Virus record (IMG/VR): IMGVR_UViG_3300028394_002328
Location: 186,001-250,000 of that record
Direction: 5' to 3' (one strand)
Length of the DNA stretch: 64,000 bases
From: a virus
Below the pieces are notes generated by a model that was not told the origin of the DNA, ran no database searches, and saw only the letters and a list, made by a program, of their open reading frames with translations. Positions within the stretch are counted from its first letter, which is position 1; each line of letters opens with the position of its first letter. Positions 8,024 to 17,779 of this stretch are shown piece by piece. Position numbers and translations under genes: made by a program.

Positions 8024-10084
8024 ATGGCACAAGGATTATTCACTCTCAGACAGCAAGTACAGGGCATAGTTCAAAAGGCTTGGATTGCGCCCGCAGGCAC
8101 TTCTGCTGGTGTGTTCAATGGTACTAGCCAGTATTTGACTGTTCCTTATAGTTCAGCGTTTAACTTTGGGACTGGTGATTTTACTATTGAGGGCTGGATT
8201 AACCTAAGTTCTTTAAGTGTAAATTACTATGTTCTTGCTGGAACTTGGACTACTGGAACTTCAGACGAGTGGCTAATACAAATTCAAAACAATAATACTA
8301 TTAGATTTTTAACAACCGCTGGAACAAGTTTTTATTCGGCTACTATAACAACTGGAGTGTGGTATCATATTGCAGGTGTTAGAAGCGGGTCAACAATAAC
8401 ACTGTATGTGAATGGTGCAAGCGTTGGCAGTTATACTAATGCAAATAGTATAGGATCGGTTAGCAAGACTGTTTACATTGGTGCACAAGAAACAGCAATT
8501 TGGTATGTGAATGGTTACATTAGTAACTTCCGTATCGTAAAAGGTACCGCACTTTATACGTCTAATTTTGCAATTCCATCAGCCCCACTGAGAAATATAA
8601 CAGGCACTTCGTTACTAACTCTACAAAACGCTACAATTGTTGATAATAGTAGTAACGCATCCACAATTACAAACGTTGGGTCTGCGACCACTTCAACTAT
8701 ATCGCCAACGGCAATCCCAGTTAATGGACTCTCGCCCCCAGCAGTAGACTACCTTGTAGTTGCTGGTGGTGGAGGTGCGTCACAAGGTGGCGGTGGTGCA
8801 GGAGGATTACTTCAAGGATCTATACCAGTTACGACTGGTTCTGCTCTCACAGTAACAGTTGGTGGTGGTGGCGGTGCTTATACACAAGGACAAAATTCAG
8901 TTTTTTCAAGCATCGTAGCCATTGGCGGCGGGGCAGCGGCTAGTGGTACAGGTGGCTCTGGAGGTGGCGGGAATAATTCAACAGGACAACAGGGTACGTT
9001 CGGTCAAGGCAATACTGGTGGAGCAGGTAGCGCAACAGCAAGTCCGTATGCTGGTGGGGGTGGAGGAGGTGCTGGAACAGTTGGATTAAACGCAATTTCA
9101 ACAGTCGCGGGAAATGGTGGTGCAGGAATTGCGTCTGCTATTTCTGGAACTATTACAACTTATGCTGGTGGAGGTGGAGGAGGTGGGCCGACTAATGGTA
9201 CAGGTGGTGTAGGTGGAGGTGGCAATGGTGATGCAGATGGTACAGTAAACAGAGGAGGAGGTGGCGGCGGCGGATACGCAGGAGGTCCAAAATCAGGTGG
9301 CTCCGGTATTGTCATCCTAAGTTACCCTGATATATACGCTGGAGCAGCCGCAACTACTGGTAGCCCAACAGTCAGCACCAGCGGGTCGGGGAGTTTATTG
9401 CCGGGAAGCACATCAAGTTGGATCTACTACGCGGCTCAATCCGGGTTTGCTTTTGGCACTGGTGATTTTACGATTGAGTTTTGGACTAATTTTTATAGTA
9501 CGACCAGCGGCGCTAGTGGAACGAGTTATCTTTTAGATTTCCGTGGCGCTAGTAATCCGGCTAATTCTTCACTTGGTATTTTTCAAAACAGCGGTGGACT
9601 GCAATTATTTACGCAATCAGGACTTAATCCTAATTACGGAACGCCATCAATTAACACTTGGTTAAACATAGCGGTATCTAGGGTTAGCGGAACATTGTAT
9701 TGGTTTGTAAACGGAAGTCTTGTTAGTTCCGGAGCAGACACCACTAATTACACCGTTGGCTCAACTGGCCCGTCTTTTATGGGGTCGAGTTATTATAACA
9801 ACTACGGCTTGCAAGGTTACATGAGTAATATTCGTGTAATAAAAGGCACTGGATTATACACCTCTAATTATACTGCAACCACAACGCCTTATACTGCTGT
9901 TACAAATACGCAATTGCTTTTGAATACGGTTTCCGGCGGTTATTTAGCAGATGGGTCTACAAACTCTTACGCCGCATCAGTAGCAGGAACTGTGGCATGG
10001 AATCAACTCTCACCATTCGCAACTGGTTTAGGATACAAGAACCGTGTGTACACATACACGGGTAGCGGTTCAATAACCTTCTAA
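8024..10084 (+). CDS. Tail adhesin with LamG, glycine-rich and LamG domains
   Basis: 686 residues. A LamG/concanavalin-like domain (about 25-225) shows FNGTSQYLTV, GTGDFTIEGW, WYHIAGVRSG and ISNFRIVKGTALY. A glycine-rich module follows (about 240-440), opening VDYLVVAGGGG and closing GSGIVILSYP. A second LamG domain (about 470-650) has GTGDFTIEFW and MSNIRVIKGTGLY. The C-terminus YTGSGSITF is shared with sister genes. LamG domains usually bind glycans, so surface polysaccharide binding is inferred. Confidence 0.78.
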   Translation: MAQGLFTLRQQVQGIVQKAWIAPAGTSAGVFNGTSQYLTVPYSSAFNFGTGDFTIEGWINLSSLSVNYYVLAGTWTTGTSDEWLIQIQNNNTIRFLTTAGTSFYSATITTGVWYHIAGVRSGSTITLYVNGASVGSYTNANSIGSVSKTVYIGAQETAIWYVNGYISNFRIVKGTALYTSNFAIPSAPLRNITGTSLLTLQNATIVDNSSNASTITNVGSATTSTISPTAIPVNGLSPPAVDYLVVAGGGGASQGGGGAGGLLQGSIPVTTGSALTVTVGGGGGAYTQGQNSVFSSIVAIGGGAAASGTGGSGGGGNNSTGQQGTFGQGNTGGAGSATASPYAGGGGGGAGTVGLNAISTVAGNGGAGIASAISGTITTYAGGGGGGGPTNGTGGVGGGGNGDADGTVNRGGGGGGGYAGGPKSGGSGIVILSYPDIYAGAAATTGSPTVSTSGSGSLLPGSTSSWIYYAAQSGFAFGTGDFTIEFWTNFYSTTSGASGTSYLLDFRGASNPANSSLGIFQNSGGLQLFTQSGLNPNYGTPSINTWLNIAVSRVSGTLYWFVNGSLVSSGADTTNYTVGSTGPSFMGSSYYNNYGLQGYMSNIRVIKGTGLYTSNYTATTTPYTAVTNTQLLLNTVSGGYLADGSTNSYAASVAGTVAWNQLSPFATGLGYKNRVYTYTGSGSITF

Positions 10085-10094
10085 GGATAATATT

Positions 10095-11015
10095 ATGAGT
10101 CAAACTTTATTAGGAGGTTTTCTAAGCGCAACATTTAATCCCATGACGGATCAAAAGACTAGCACGGTGGAATACCTTGTTGTTGCTGGTGGCGGTGGGG
10201 CACAAACTGGTGGTGGAGGTGCTGGTGGATTATTAACTGCGGCTGGTTTTGCTGTTGCGGCAGGTTCTGCGTTAACTATTACTGTTGGCAGTGGTGGACC
10301 GTCAGCGACAAATGGGAGCAATTCGGTATTTAGTTCAATTACTGCAATTGGCGGTGGTGCTGGTGGTGCTCAAGAGTCTAATGGAAGTTCTGGCGGTTCT
10401 GGAGGCGGTGGTGGGCAATGGTATAGTGTTGCCGGGCCTTATACTGGAGGTGCTGGAACATCAGGACAAGGATTTGCTGGTGGGACAGGCAATCCAGCAG
10501 CATACAATCCTAATACTCAAGCCTTTGGTGGTGGCGGGGGAGGTGGTGCTGGTTCTGTTGGGGGAAGTATTGTTGCTGGTGTTTATTGCAAAGGTAATGG
10601 CGGTGCTGGAATATGTTCATCTATAACAGGTACTTCTATATTCTACGCAGGTGGTGGCGGGGGTAGATCGTATATTGGTAATGTTGGTGATCCTTGGGGC
10701 GGTGGTAATGGTGGTGCAGGAGGCGGTGGCGGTTCTAGCACAAATGGCGCAGGACTTGGTGGTATTACAAGATCAACCAACAATGGGCAAGATAGCGTAG
10801 CTAGTGGCAGAGGTGGTAATGGAGGGGCAAACTCAGGCGGCGGAGGTGGAGGGGCAAACTCAGGAACTAACGGGTCTGGCGGTTCCGGCATAGTCATCAT
10901 TCGTTATCCAAGAAATCTAGCACCACCTGTAAGCACAACAGGCAATCCACAAATTTTATACAACAATGGATATCAGATATATATTTGGACCAGTAGTGGT
11001 TCAATAACTTTCTAA
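10095..11015 (+). CDS. Glycine-rich tail adhesin
   Basis: 306 residues with a single glycine-rich module from VEYLVVAGGGG (near 25) to GSGIVIIRYP (near 263), then the beta end IYIWTSSGSITF. It is closely related to the gene at 7150 in layout. Differences lie mainly in the loop inserts between glycine runs, for example around QWYSVAGPYTGG. Probably a variant receptor-binding module of the virion. Confidence 0.75.
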   Translation: MSQTLLGGFLSATFNPMTDQKTSTVEYLVVAGGGGAQTGGGGAGGLLTAAGFAVAAGSALTITVGSGGPSATNGSNSVFSSITAIGGGAGGAQESNGSSGGSGGGGGQWYSVAGPYTGGAGTSGQGFAGGTGNPAAYNPNTQAFGGGGGGGAGSVGGSIVAGVYCKGNGGAGICSSITGTSIFYAGGGGGRSYIGNVGDPWGGGNGGAGGGGGSSTNGAGLGGITRSTNNGQDSVASGRGGNGGANSGGGGGGANSGTNGSGGSGIVIIRYPRNLAPPVSTTGNPQILYNNGYQIYIWTSSGSITF

Positions 11016-11032
11016 AATAAGAGGAAAATAAA

Positions 11033-11389
11033 ATGGCACATTTTGCAAAAGTAGAAAACGGCATAGTCACTCAAGTGATTGTGATTGAGCGTGATGTTCT
11101 TGAATTAGGACATTGGGGTGATCCTAGTAGTTGGGTTCAAACCAGTTATAACACACAAGGTGGAGTACATACACAAGGTGGCACACCATTGCGTAAGAAT
11201 TACGCAGGCATCGGGTACACTTATGATAGTGAACGTGATGCTTTTATTCCACCTAAACCATATGCTAGTTGGGTATTAGATGAAGAAACATGTTTGTGGA
11301 ATCCACCTACACCTATGCCATCAGATGGTAAGATGTATACATGGGATGAAGAAACAACAAGTTGGACTGAAGTCGTAATACCAGCATAA
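11033..11389 (+). CDS. Small tail-associated protein, 118 aa
   Basis: It opens MAHFAKVENGIVTQVIVIE and is rich in Trp and Pro in its second half (SWVLDEETCLW, YTWDEETTSW), where two similar W-x-x-D/E-E-T units occur in tandem. I have seen this pattern in small tail-fibre-associated proteins of T4-like marine and freshwater phages, but no function is established. Located between adhesin genes with an AGAGG ribosome site. Confidence 0.6.
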   Translation: MAHFAKVENGIVTQVIVIERDVLELGHWGDPSSWVQTSYNTQGGVHTQGGTPLRKNYAGIGYTYDSERDAFIPPKPYASWVLDEETCLWNPPTPMPSDGKMYTWDEETTSWTEVVIPA

Positions 11390-11400
11390 GGATAATAGAG

Positions 11401-13116
11401 ATGCCAGCATACAGTGGAATGTGGACGCTGAGCCAAGTTGCTCAAGCAATTAGAAATAGTGATTGGACAGGTGTCCCTCCTACTGTAGTAGAGTATTTGA
11501 TTGTTGCTGGCGGTGGTGGTGCGGGAAGTCAATTAGCTGGCGGCGGTGGCGCAGGTGGATTGCTTGCTGGCTATGCAGGCATAACTTTGGGTACTTCATA
11601 CTTTGTGACCGTAGGTGCTGGTGGTACTGGTACTTCTGGGCAATCTAGTACAGGCACAAATGGAGAAAATTCTGTTTTTGACTCTACAACTTCTGGTGCT
11701 TTTACAGGGCGAATTGTTGCAACGGGTGGCGGAGTTGGTGCATCTTTAGTCGCTGTTGGCGGTATAGCACCGGGTGGAAATGGCGCATCGGGTGGTTCTG
11801 GTGGCGGTGGCGCTACGCAGTATGTTACTGGTTTGGGCGCTTCTGGCATCTCTGGACAAGGAAATGCTGGTGCAAATGGAAGTGCTTATGCTGGTGCTGG
11901 CGGTGGCGGTGGCGGTGCAGGAACCAATGGTTTAGTAGCAAATACAACTACAGGTGGCAATGGCGGTGCAGGAATAGCGTCTGCCATATCTGGAACTGTT
12001 ACTACTTATGCTGGCGGTGGTGGCGGCGGCGCTAACGCTACTGGGGGAGCAGGTGGCGTAGGAGGCGGTGGTACGGGCGGCGGGTCATCTGCCGCAGTTT
12101 ATGGAACTGCAAACACAGGCGGTGGTGCTGGTGGTGGTGCGGGGAGTGACGGTCGAGGCGGTAATGGCGGTTCAGGCATTGTAGTCATACGCTATTCAGG
12201 AGTTGTTCAATACTTTACTGGTGGAACGGTTACTTGCACAGGTGGCTATGTTATTCATACATTCACTTCTTCTGGTACACTAGCGCCAACAACTCCCGCA
12301 TACTTAGTAAACTTACCACCTAATACAGTAATTTTCTACAGTTCTGGAATATGGGTAGCACCAGCAGGTTCAACCTCAGTTGAATACTTGGTTGTAGCTG
12401 GAGGTGGAGGTGGTGGGTCTGGTGGAACAGGATCAGGTGGTGGTGGCGCAGGTGGATATCGTACCGCAACAGGACTTTCTGTTACTGCCGGTACTTCTTA
12501 TACTGTTACTGTTGGTGCTGGCGGAACAGGTGGATATGGAGCAACTACATCTCAAGCCGCAGGGGTCAGCGGAAATGATTCAATTTTTAGTTCTATAACA
12601 TCAACAGGTGGAGGTGGCGGTGGATCAGAAATATCTTCCCCAAGCATAAATTACGCTGGAAAGTCTGGTGGTTCTGGTGGTGGTCCAATTACTTCTGGAG
12701 CGGCTGGAGCAGGAAATACACCGTCAACAACACCATCTCAAGGAAACAATAGCGGAACTGCTAGTTCATCTGCCCCAAATTACGGAGGTGGTGGAGGCGG
12801 CGGTGCGGGTTCTGTTGGTGGTAATGGGTCCGAAACTGTAGGTGGTGCAGGTGGATCTGGCACAGCATCATCTTTATCAGGTACTTCAGTAACATATGCT
12901 GGTGGAGGCGGCGGCGGAACATATAACGGTGGTACAGGCGGATCGGGTGGATCAGGTGGAGGTGGTGCTGGTTCTGCTAGTGGATTAACAACTGGTAGTA
13001 ATGGTACTGCTAATTTAGGTGGGGGAGGAGGTGCCGGCGCTTATACACCAACCGGTACATATAGATCAAACGGTGGCAACGGTGGCAGCGGCATCGTAAT
13101 CATCAAGTGGAGTTAA
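11401..13116 (+). CDS. Tail adhesin with two glycine-rich modules
   Basis: 571 residues. Module 1 runs from VEYLIVAGGGGAG to GSGIVVIRYSG, module 2 from VEYLVVAGGGGGG (near 325) to GSGIVIIKWS at the C-terminus. They are joined by a beta segment containing VIHTFTSSGTL and SSGIWVAPAGST. The IWVAPAGS phrase resembles the WIAPAGT phrase at the start of the gene at 8024. The tandem modules look like a within-gene duplication that has since diverged. Confidence 0.75.
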   Translation: MPAYSGMWTLSQVAQAIRNSDWTGVPPTVVEYLIVAGGGGAGSQLAGGGGAGGLLAGYAGITLGTSYFVTVGAGGTGTSGQSSTGTNGENSVFDSTTSGAFTGRIVATGGGVGASLVAVGGIAPGGNGASGGSGGGGATQYVTGLGASGISGQGNAGANGSAYAGAGGGGGGAGTNGLVANTTTGGNGGAGIASAISGTVTTYAGGGGGGANATGGAGGVGGGGTGGGSSAAVYGTANTGGGAGGGAGSDGRGGNGGSGIVVIRYSGVVQYFTGGTVTCTGGYVIHTFTSSGTLAPTTPAYLVNLPPNTVIFYSSGIWVAPAGSTSVEYLVVAGGGGGGSGGTGSGGGGAGGYRTATGLSVTAGTSYTVTVGAGGTGGYGATTSQAAGVSGNDSIFSSITSTGGGGGGSEISSPSINYAGKSGGSGGGPITSGAAGAGNTPSTTPSQGNNSGTASSSAPNYGGGGGGGAGSVGGNGSETVGGAGGSGTASSLSGTSVTYAGGGGGGTYNGGTGGSGGSGGGGAGSASGLTTGSNGTANLGGGGGAGAYTPTGTYRSNGGNGGSGIVIIKWS

Positions 13117-13123
13117 ATATAAT

Positions 13124-14548
13124 ATGGGCATGACATTAACATCTGGACTATTAATAGGATCAGGAATAATTATTGAAGGGTTAACTGTACCTAATGCGCC
13201 CACTATTGGCACAGCAACGGCCACTGGTTCAACTACAGCAACAATATCTTTTACTGCACCTTCTTATAACGGTGGTGCATCTATCACTAGCTACACCGCA
13301 GTTAGTAGTCCAGGAAATATTACCGGTACATTAAGTCAAGCCGGTTCAGGCACTATTACTGTTACTGGACTATCCCAAAATACTAGTTATACATTTACTG
13401 TATATGCTACTAATAGAATTGGAAATAGCACAAACAGTAGCGCAAGCAATAGTATCACAACATTTACAGTACCTGGTGCACCTACTATTGGTACTGCTAC
13501 AACTACCGGTCCAACAACTGCTACAGTCACATTTACTGCACCTGCTAGTAATGGAGGTAGTACAATTACTAGTTATACAGCGGTTAGCAGCCCAGGAAAT
13601 ATTACCGGTACATTAAATCAAGCAGGTTCAGGTACAATTACAGTAAGTGGCTTAACCGCTAGTACTTCTTATACATTTACAGTGTACGCAACAAATGCCA
13701 TAGGTAATAGTGCTAATAGTAGTGCAAGTAATCAAATAACAACACAATCATCGACACCAACTTCAGTTGAATACTTGGTAGTTGCTGGTGGGGCAGGAGG
13801 TGGCGGAAATCATGGTGGTGGAGGCGGAGCCGGTGGTTATAGAACTTCAACTTTATCTGTTTCAGTATCTACCGCATATACTATAACAGTTGGCGCCGGT
13901 GGTGGGGCTAGTCAAATTGGTCAAAATTCCGTATTTTCTTCAATTACTGCTACAGGTGGGGGCTATGGAAGTACAGGTGGTGATGGATCATCTCCCCCAG
14001 CCGGAGGATCAGGTGGCGGTGGCAACGGCTACAACAATATAGTAGGTGGTGCCGGTAATACACCATCAACTTCTCCATCTCAAGGTAATAACGGCGGTAC
14101 AGGAGTTTATTATTATAACACTACTGGTGCTGGTGGTGGCGGAGCAGGTGCTGTCGGTGCAAACAGTGGTGACAATGTTGCTGGTGCAGGCGGTGCCGGT
14201 AGCGCATCATCTATTACTGGATCGTCAATTACTTATGCAGGTGGAGGTGGAGGTGGAGTTAGATTCTCTGGAACTGTTGGCGCTGGTGGTAGTGGTGGTG
14301 GAGGAGCAGGTGGAATAGAGTTTAACACTGGATCTGCTGGTACACCAAACACTGGTGGAGGTGGCGGAGGTGGCGGAGGCAATAATGGGGGCGGGGGTGC
14401 AGGTGGTTCTGGTATAGTTATTATTGCTTATCCTAATACATATACAGCGCCGGTATCAATATCTGGTGGTTTAACTTATGACCAACCCACTAGATCAGGT
14501 TATAGAGTGTATCGTTTCACACAAGGTACTGGTACTATTACTTGGTAA
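13124..14548 (+). CDS. Tail adhesin with two fibronectin III domains and a glycine-rich module
   Basis: 474 residues. Two tandem FN3 domains (about 25-115 and 116-206) are recognisable by P-x-APTIG, ATISFTAPSYNGG, ITSYTAV and TSYTFTVYATN; the two copies are very alike in protein and DNA, so the duplication is fairly recent. A glycine-rich module follows, from VEYLVVAGGAGGGG to GSGIVIIAYP, and the protein ends YRFTQGTGTITW. FN3 modules in virions often serve as weak carbohydrate-binding or spacer domains. Confidence 0.78.
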   Translation: MGMTLTSGLLIGSGIIIEGLTVPNAPTIGTATATGSTTATISFTAPSYNGGASITSYTAVSSPGNITGTLSQAGSGTITVTGLSQNTSYTFTVYATNRIGNSTNSSASNSITTFTVPGAPTIGTATTTGPTTATVTFTAPASNGGSTITSYTAVSSPGNITGTLNQAGSGTITVSGLTASTSYTFTVYATNAIGNSANSSASNQITTQSSTPTSVEYLVVAGGAGGGGNHGGGGGAGGYRTSTLSVSVSTAYTITVGAGGGASQIGQNSVFSSITATGGGYGSTGGDGSSPPAGGSGGGGNGYNNIVGGAGNTPSTSPSQGNNGGTGVYYYNTTGAGGGGAGAVGANSGDNVAGAGGAGSASSITGSSITYAGGGGGGVRFSGTVGAGGSGGGGAGGIEFNTGSAGTPNTGGGGGGGGGNNGGGGAGGSGIVIIAYPNTYTAPVSISGGLTYDQPTRSGYRVYRFTQGTGTITW

Positions 14549-14580
14549 AATAATAATCATCAGATGGAGTTAAATACAAT

Positions 14581-16575
14581 ATGCCAATAACAATTACAGG
14601 TGCAGCAGTTACAGGTGGAGCATTAATTACAGTAGCTGGCGATCCATATTTTCCATATGTTCCTTTATTATTGAACACAACAAGCACTAATACTCAAACA
14701 AATAACACTTTTTTAGATAACAGTACAAATAACTTCACGATTACTCGCAACGGAACTCCGACGCAGGGTTCTGTGACTCCGTATTGGCCTAATGGTCAGT
14801 GGAGTAATTATTTTAATGGTACCACGGATTATTTAAGCGTTCCTACTACTACTGCTTTACAGTTTGGCACAGGTGATTTTACTTTTGAATTTTGGATGTA
14901 TTTAAATTCAACCGTGAGCAATCTTGCTGAAATTTATAATACAGCCGACACTAACACTACAAATTACAGTCATTCAATAATTTGTAATTCTACAAATTTA
15001 GTGTTATATTTAAGTAGTACAGGAAGTTCTTGGAATATAGCGAGCGGCACTATTATAACTAGTAATGCTTCATTACTTAATACATGGGCCCATGTTGCTC
15101 TTGTAAGAAATGGAACGACATTTACAGTATATGTTAATGGGGTATCAAAAACTACAGTAACTTCTGCTTTGGCACTATTTTCTAACACTGGTAATATTAC
15201 TTTTGGGCATTTTCCAACTGGTTTTAATGATTACTTTCCGGGATATCTTTCAAATGTTCGTATTGTAAAAGGAACTGCAGTTTACACCGCCAACTTCACG
15301 CCACCGACAACCCCGCTTACCGCAATCACCAACACATCTCTTCTCACCTGCCAATCTAACCGTTTTATTGACAACAGTGCCAATGCTCTTGCAATCACAC
15401 TCAGCGGCACTCCCAAAGTCCAGGCATTCCAACCGTTTTCACCCTCCGCTTCGTACACCACTGCGGCGTATGGTGGAAGTGTGTATTTTAATGGGTCAAG
15501 CGATTATCTGTCGTTGACCAATTCAACGACATTAAACCCCGGAACGGGAAATTTCACACTTGAATATTGGGTGTATTTTAACGCACTAAATCAAGGAAAT
15601 ATATACGACGGGTCAATCAACGGAGTTTCTACAGCATTAAACGCATCCAGTCAATTTTCAGTTGGACAATCAAATGTAGCATATCTTTTGAATGACACTG
15701 TTGCGGCAGTTACAGGGCAATGGTATCACATTGCTATAGCAAGGTCTGGAACAACACTGTCACTATTCAAAAATGGAACAAGAGTAGCAACTGCAACAAA
15801 CTCTACTAATTTTGTTTCATCTACGGCAAATCGCATTGGCTGGAATGGAGTATCAATATATCTCAATGGATACGTCTCTAATTTGCGTTTTATTGTTGGT
15901 GGGACGCCTGTATATGACCCAACACAGACAACAATAACTGTTCCCACATCGCCAGTCAGTGCAAGTGCCACATTACTTGTCAATGGAACCAACGCAGGAA
16001 TTTACGACGCTGCGGTACAGAACAACGTGATTACAATCGGGGATGCTCAGGCCAGCACCACACAGTCTAAGTGGTCGCCAACGAGCATGAAGTTTGACGG
16101 AACCGGCGACTGGCTGACGGCTATTGACGGGCCGCAACTTCAGCTTGGTACGGGAGATTTTACAATTGACGGTTGGGTTTATTTGTCGGCAACTGGTGTT
16201 GCTTACGGGATTATTAGTAAAGGCACGGCGTCAACTGGGTGGTCTGTCAACGTCACTTCTGGCAACAAACTTCAGTTTAGCTATACCGCGTCTAACTTGA
16301 CCGGCGCTACCTCATTAGCTTCGGCTACTTGGTATTACTTTGCTGTTGTCCGGTCTGGAAGCGCAACCGAAAACTTAAAGGTCTATTTAAACGGAACGGC
16401 AGACGCTACCAGCGGCGGCGCTGTAACGGACAATTTTAATCAAACCAGCATTTTGTATGTTGGCGCAGACCGTGTTGGTGGAAGCGCACTAAACGGGTAT
16501 CTCCAAGACTTACGAATTACCAAAGGCGTTGCTCGCACTATCACAACACCAACATCAGCGTTCCCAACACAATAA
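14581..16575 (+). CDS. Tail adhesin with three LamG-like domains
   Basis: 664 residues. Three concanavalin/LamG units are seen: about 80-240 (FNGTTDYLSV, GTGDFTFEFW, LSNVRIVKGTAVY), about 295-455 (FNGSSDYLSL, GTGNFTLEYW, VSNLRFIVGG) and about 500-660 (FDGTGDWLTA, GTGDFTIDGW, LQDLRITKGVA). Likely glycan-binding. From about 15280 onward the codons become clearly richer in C and G at third positions than in the first part and the neighbours, suggesting that the second and third domains came from another source. Confidence 0.78.
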   Translation: MPITITGAAVTGGALITVAGDPYFPYVPLLLNTTSTNTQTNNTFLDNSTNNFTITRNGTPTQGSVTPYWPNGQWSNYFNGTTDYLSVPTTTALQFGTGDFTFEFWMYLNSTVSNLAEIYNTADTNTTNYSHSIICNSTNLVLYLSSTGSSWNIASGTIITSNASLLNTWAHVALVRNGTTFTVYVNGVSKTTVTSALALFSNTGNITFGHFPTGFNDYFPGYLSNVRIVKGTAVYTANFTPPTTPLTAITNTSLLTCQSNRFIDNSANALAITLSGTPKVQAFQPFSPSASYTTAAYGGSVYFNGSSDYLSLTNSTTLNPGTGNFTLEYWVYFNALNQGNIYDGSINGVSTALNASSQFSVGQSNVAYLLNDTVAAVTGQWYHIAIARSGTTLSLFKNGTRVATATNSTNFVSSTANRIGWNGVSIYLNGYVSNLRFIVGGTPVYDPTQTTITVPTSPVSASATLLVNGTNAGIYDAAVQNNVITIGDAQASTTQSKWSPTSMKFDGTGDWLTAIDGPQLQLGTGDFTIDGWVYLSATGVAYGIISKGTASTGWSVNVTSGNKLQFSYTASNLTGATSLASATWYYFAVVRSGSATENLKVYLNGTADATSGGAVTDNFNQTSILYVGADRVGGSALNGYLQDLRITKGVARTITTPTSAFPTQ

Positions 16576-16619
16576 ATAATTAGTTCTTGGTAAACTAAGT
16601 ATCGTTCATAACAGGTTAA

Positions 16620-16627
16620 GATAAATA
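16620..16627 (+). promoter_or_regulatory. T4-type late promoter GATAAATA
   Basis: GATAAATA sits 24 bases upstream of ATG 16652. A second partial match (AATAAATA) is at the stop codon of the preceding gene near 16571. Confidence 0.55.
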
Positions 16628-16651
16628 CTTAATCTAGTACGGAATACTGTT

Positions 16652-17770
16652 ATGAAAATTAATCAAATTATCTTAGAAACGTCTGCTGGTGCTACTGGTT
16701 CAGGATCGGTAGCCACTGTTGCTAAACCTATGGGAGAAACACAAAGTAGATACCCAGAGGTAAAAGGTCTAAAGCCAATAGATAAACTTAACGGTAAGAA
16801 AAAAGGTCCATATAGCAACTCTCTTTCAGAAAGTAAAGTAGCAGAAGCAAAACTGGAAGAAGATGATTTAATTATAGTTCCTGGACAAAGCAAAAGATTC
16901 AAGCCAGGACTAATTTCAAAAGCGGAAGATAGAACTGACCATGAAGTTGAAATGGCATTAAGTGACTTATATCAAGCATATAAGAATGCTAAAAAAACTT
17001 ATATGCTTCTAAAAAATAGAACCGAAGAAGAAGGTCTTGAAGGGTGGGTACAAGAAAAGATTATCAAGGCTAATGACTATCTAACTGCTATTCGTGAATA
17101 TTACGAACATCAGGCTATACAAAATGAAATGACTGGTGGAGTTATTGGTAATGGTATGGCAGGTGAAAGTGCTACTAAAAAAGTAAATCCATATGCTGTT
17201 GGTATGTCACAAGCAATGAAATCAACAGGTGACAAACCACCTTTGAAAAAGAGTACGATAGTCAAAGGTCATCATATAGCAAAAAAGATTAAACAACAAG
17301 ATATTGAAGAAGGTTGGAAAAGCAAACTAGCAGGCGCCGCTCTTGCTGGTGCTGCTGCTTTTGGCGGGGGCGGTGCTCATGCAGGTGGAATGTCATTGCC
17401 TCCCGCAGGATTGACACCAGCCCAAGCTCAAGAATTTACAAACGCCCAATTTGCAGGACAACAAGCAATAAATCAACATGCTGCTCAACAAGCAGGAAAA
17501 ATTGACTATCGCAAAGATGGTCCAATTACAAAAAGTTCATTAGGACATAAACTAGAATATGGTATTCCTGTAAATGCCAAAGGTGATTTTATCAATCCTA
17601 ATAGATTACCAAACATTCATGAATTGCCTAGGGACGAAATAGAAGCTATGGCTGAAGCATATCAAGCTTGGCTTAAAGACTATTTGAGTCGTTGGCCCAA
17701 TGCTAAACAACAGGCAGATGGATCAATGCAAGGTCTCAAACCAGGTCTTGCTCCGATGTACCCTAAATAA
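16652..17770 (+). CDS. Candidate packaged protein with capsid-targeting-like N-terminus
   Basis: 372 residues, no known enzyme domain. The N-terminus MKINQIILETSAG has the form of a T4 capsid-targeting sequence ending ILE, with a predicted cut before T. A second similar site is SKVAEAKLEE near 70. A helical middle (KNAKKTYMLLKNR) and an Ala/Gly-rich segment near 230 (SKLAGAALAGAAAFGGGG), which could be membrane-active or a flexible linker, precede a Gln/Ala-rich stretch. The C-terminal 90 residues look like a separate small domain. Confidence 0.65.
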   Translation: MKINQIILETSAGATGSGSVATVAKPMGETQSRYPEVKGLKPIDKLNGKKKGPYSNSLSESKVAEAKLEEDDLIIVPGQSKRFKPGLISKAEDRTDHEVEMALSDLYQAYKNAKKTYMLLKNRTEEEGLEGWVQEKIIKANDYLTAIREYYEHQAIQNEMTGGVIGNGMAGESATKKVNPYAVGMSQAMKSTGDKPPLKKSTIVKGHHIAKKIKQQDIEEGWKSKLAGAALAGAAAFGGGGAHAGGMSLPPAGLTPAQAQEFTNAQFAGQQAINQHAAQQAGKIDYRKDGPITKSSLGHKLEYGIPVNAKGDFINPNRLPNIHELPRDEIEAMAEAYQAWLKDYLSRWPNAKQQADGSMQGLKPGLAPMYPK

Positions 17771-17779
17771 TTTGATACT

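Larger units (their letters stand above)
7200..14420 (+). repeat. Dispersed glycine-rich module family (six copies)
   Basis: Six copies of a module with a common opening (V-E/D-Y-L-V/I-V-A-G-G) and a common closing (G-S-G-I-V-I/V) lie in five genes: near 7218-7910, 8740-9330, 10165-10905, 11490-12195, 12375-13110 and 13765-14435. Between the ends are GGT/GGC glycine runs broken by variable loops. At DNA level they form degenerate repeats that could recombine. Confidence 0.7.

Noticed and set aside
7347-10900. Pro-rich antisense and Leu/Val-rich alternate frames in the adhesin region
   Set aside because: They arise from GGT/GGC runs read in other frames.
7200-14420. CRISPR-like or satellite repeat
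   Set aside because: Repeats are irregular glycine codons within open frames, without constant spacers.
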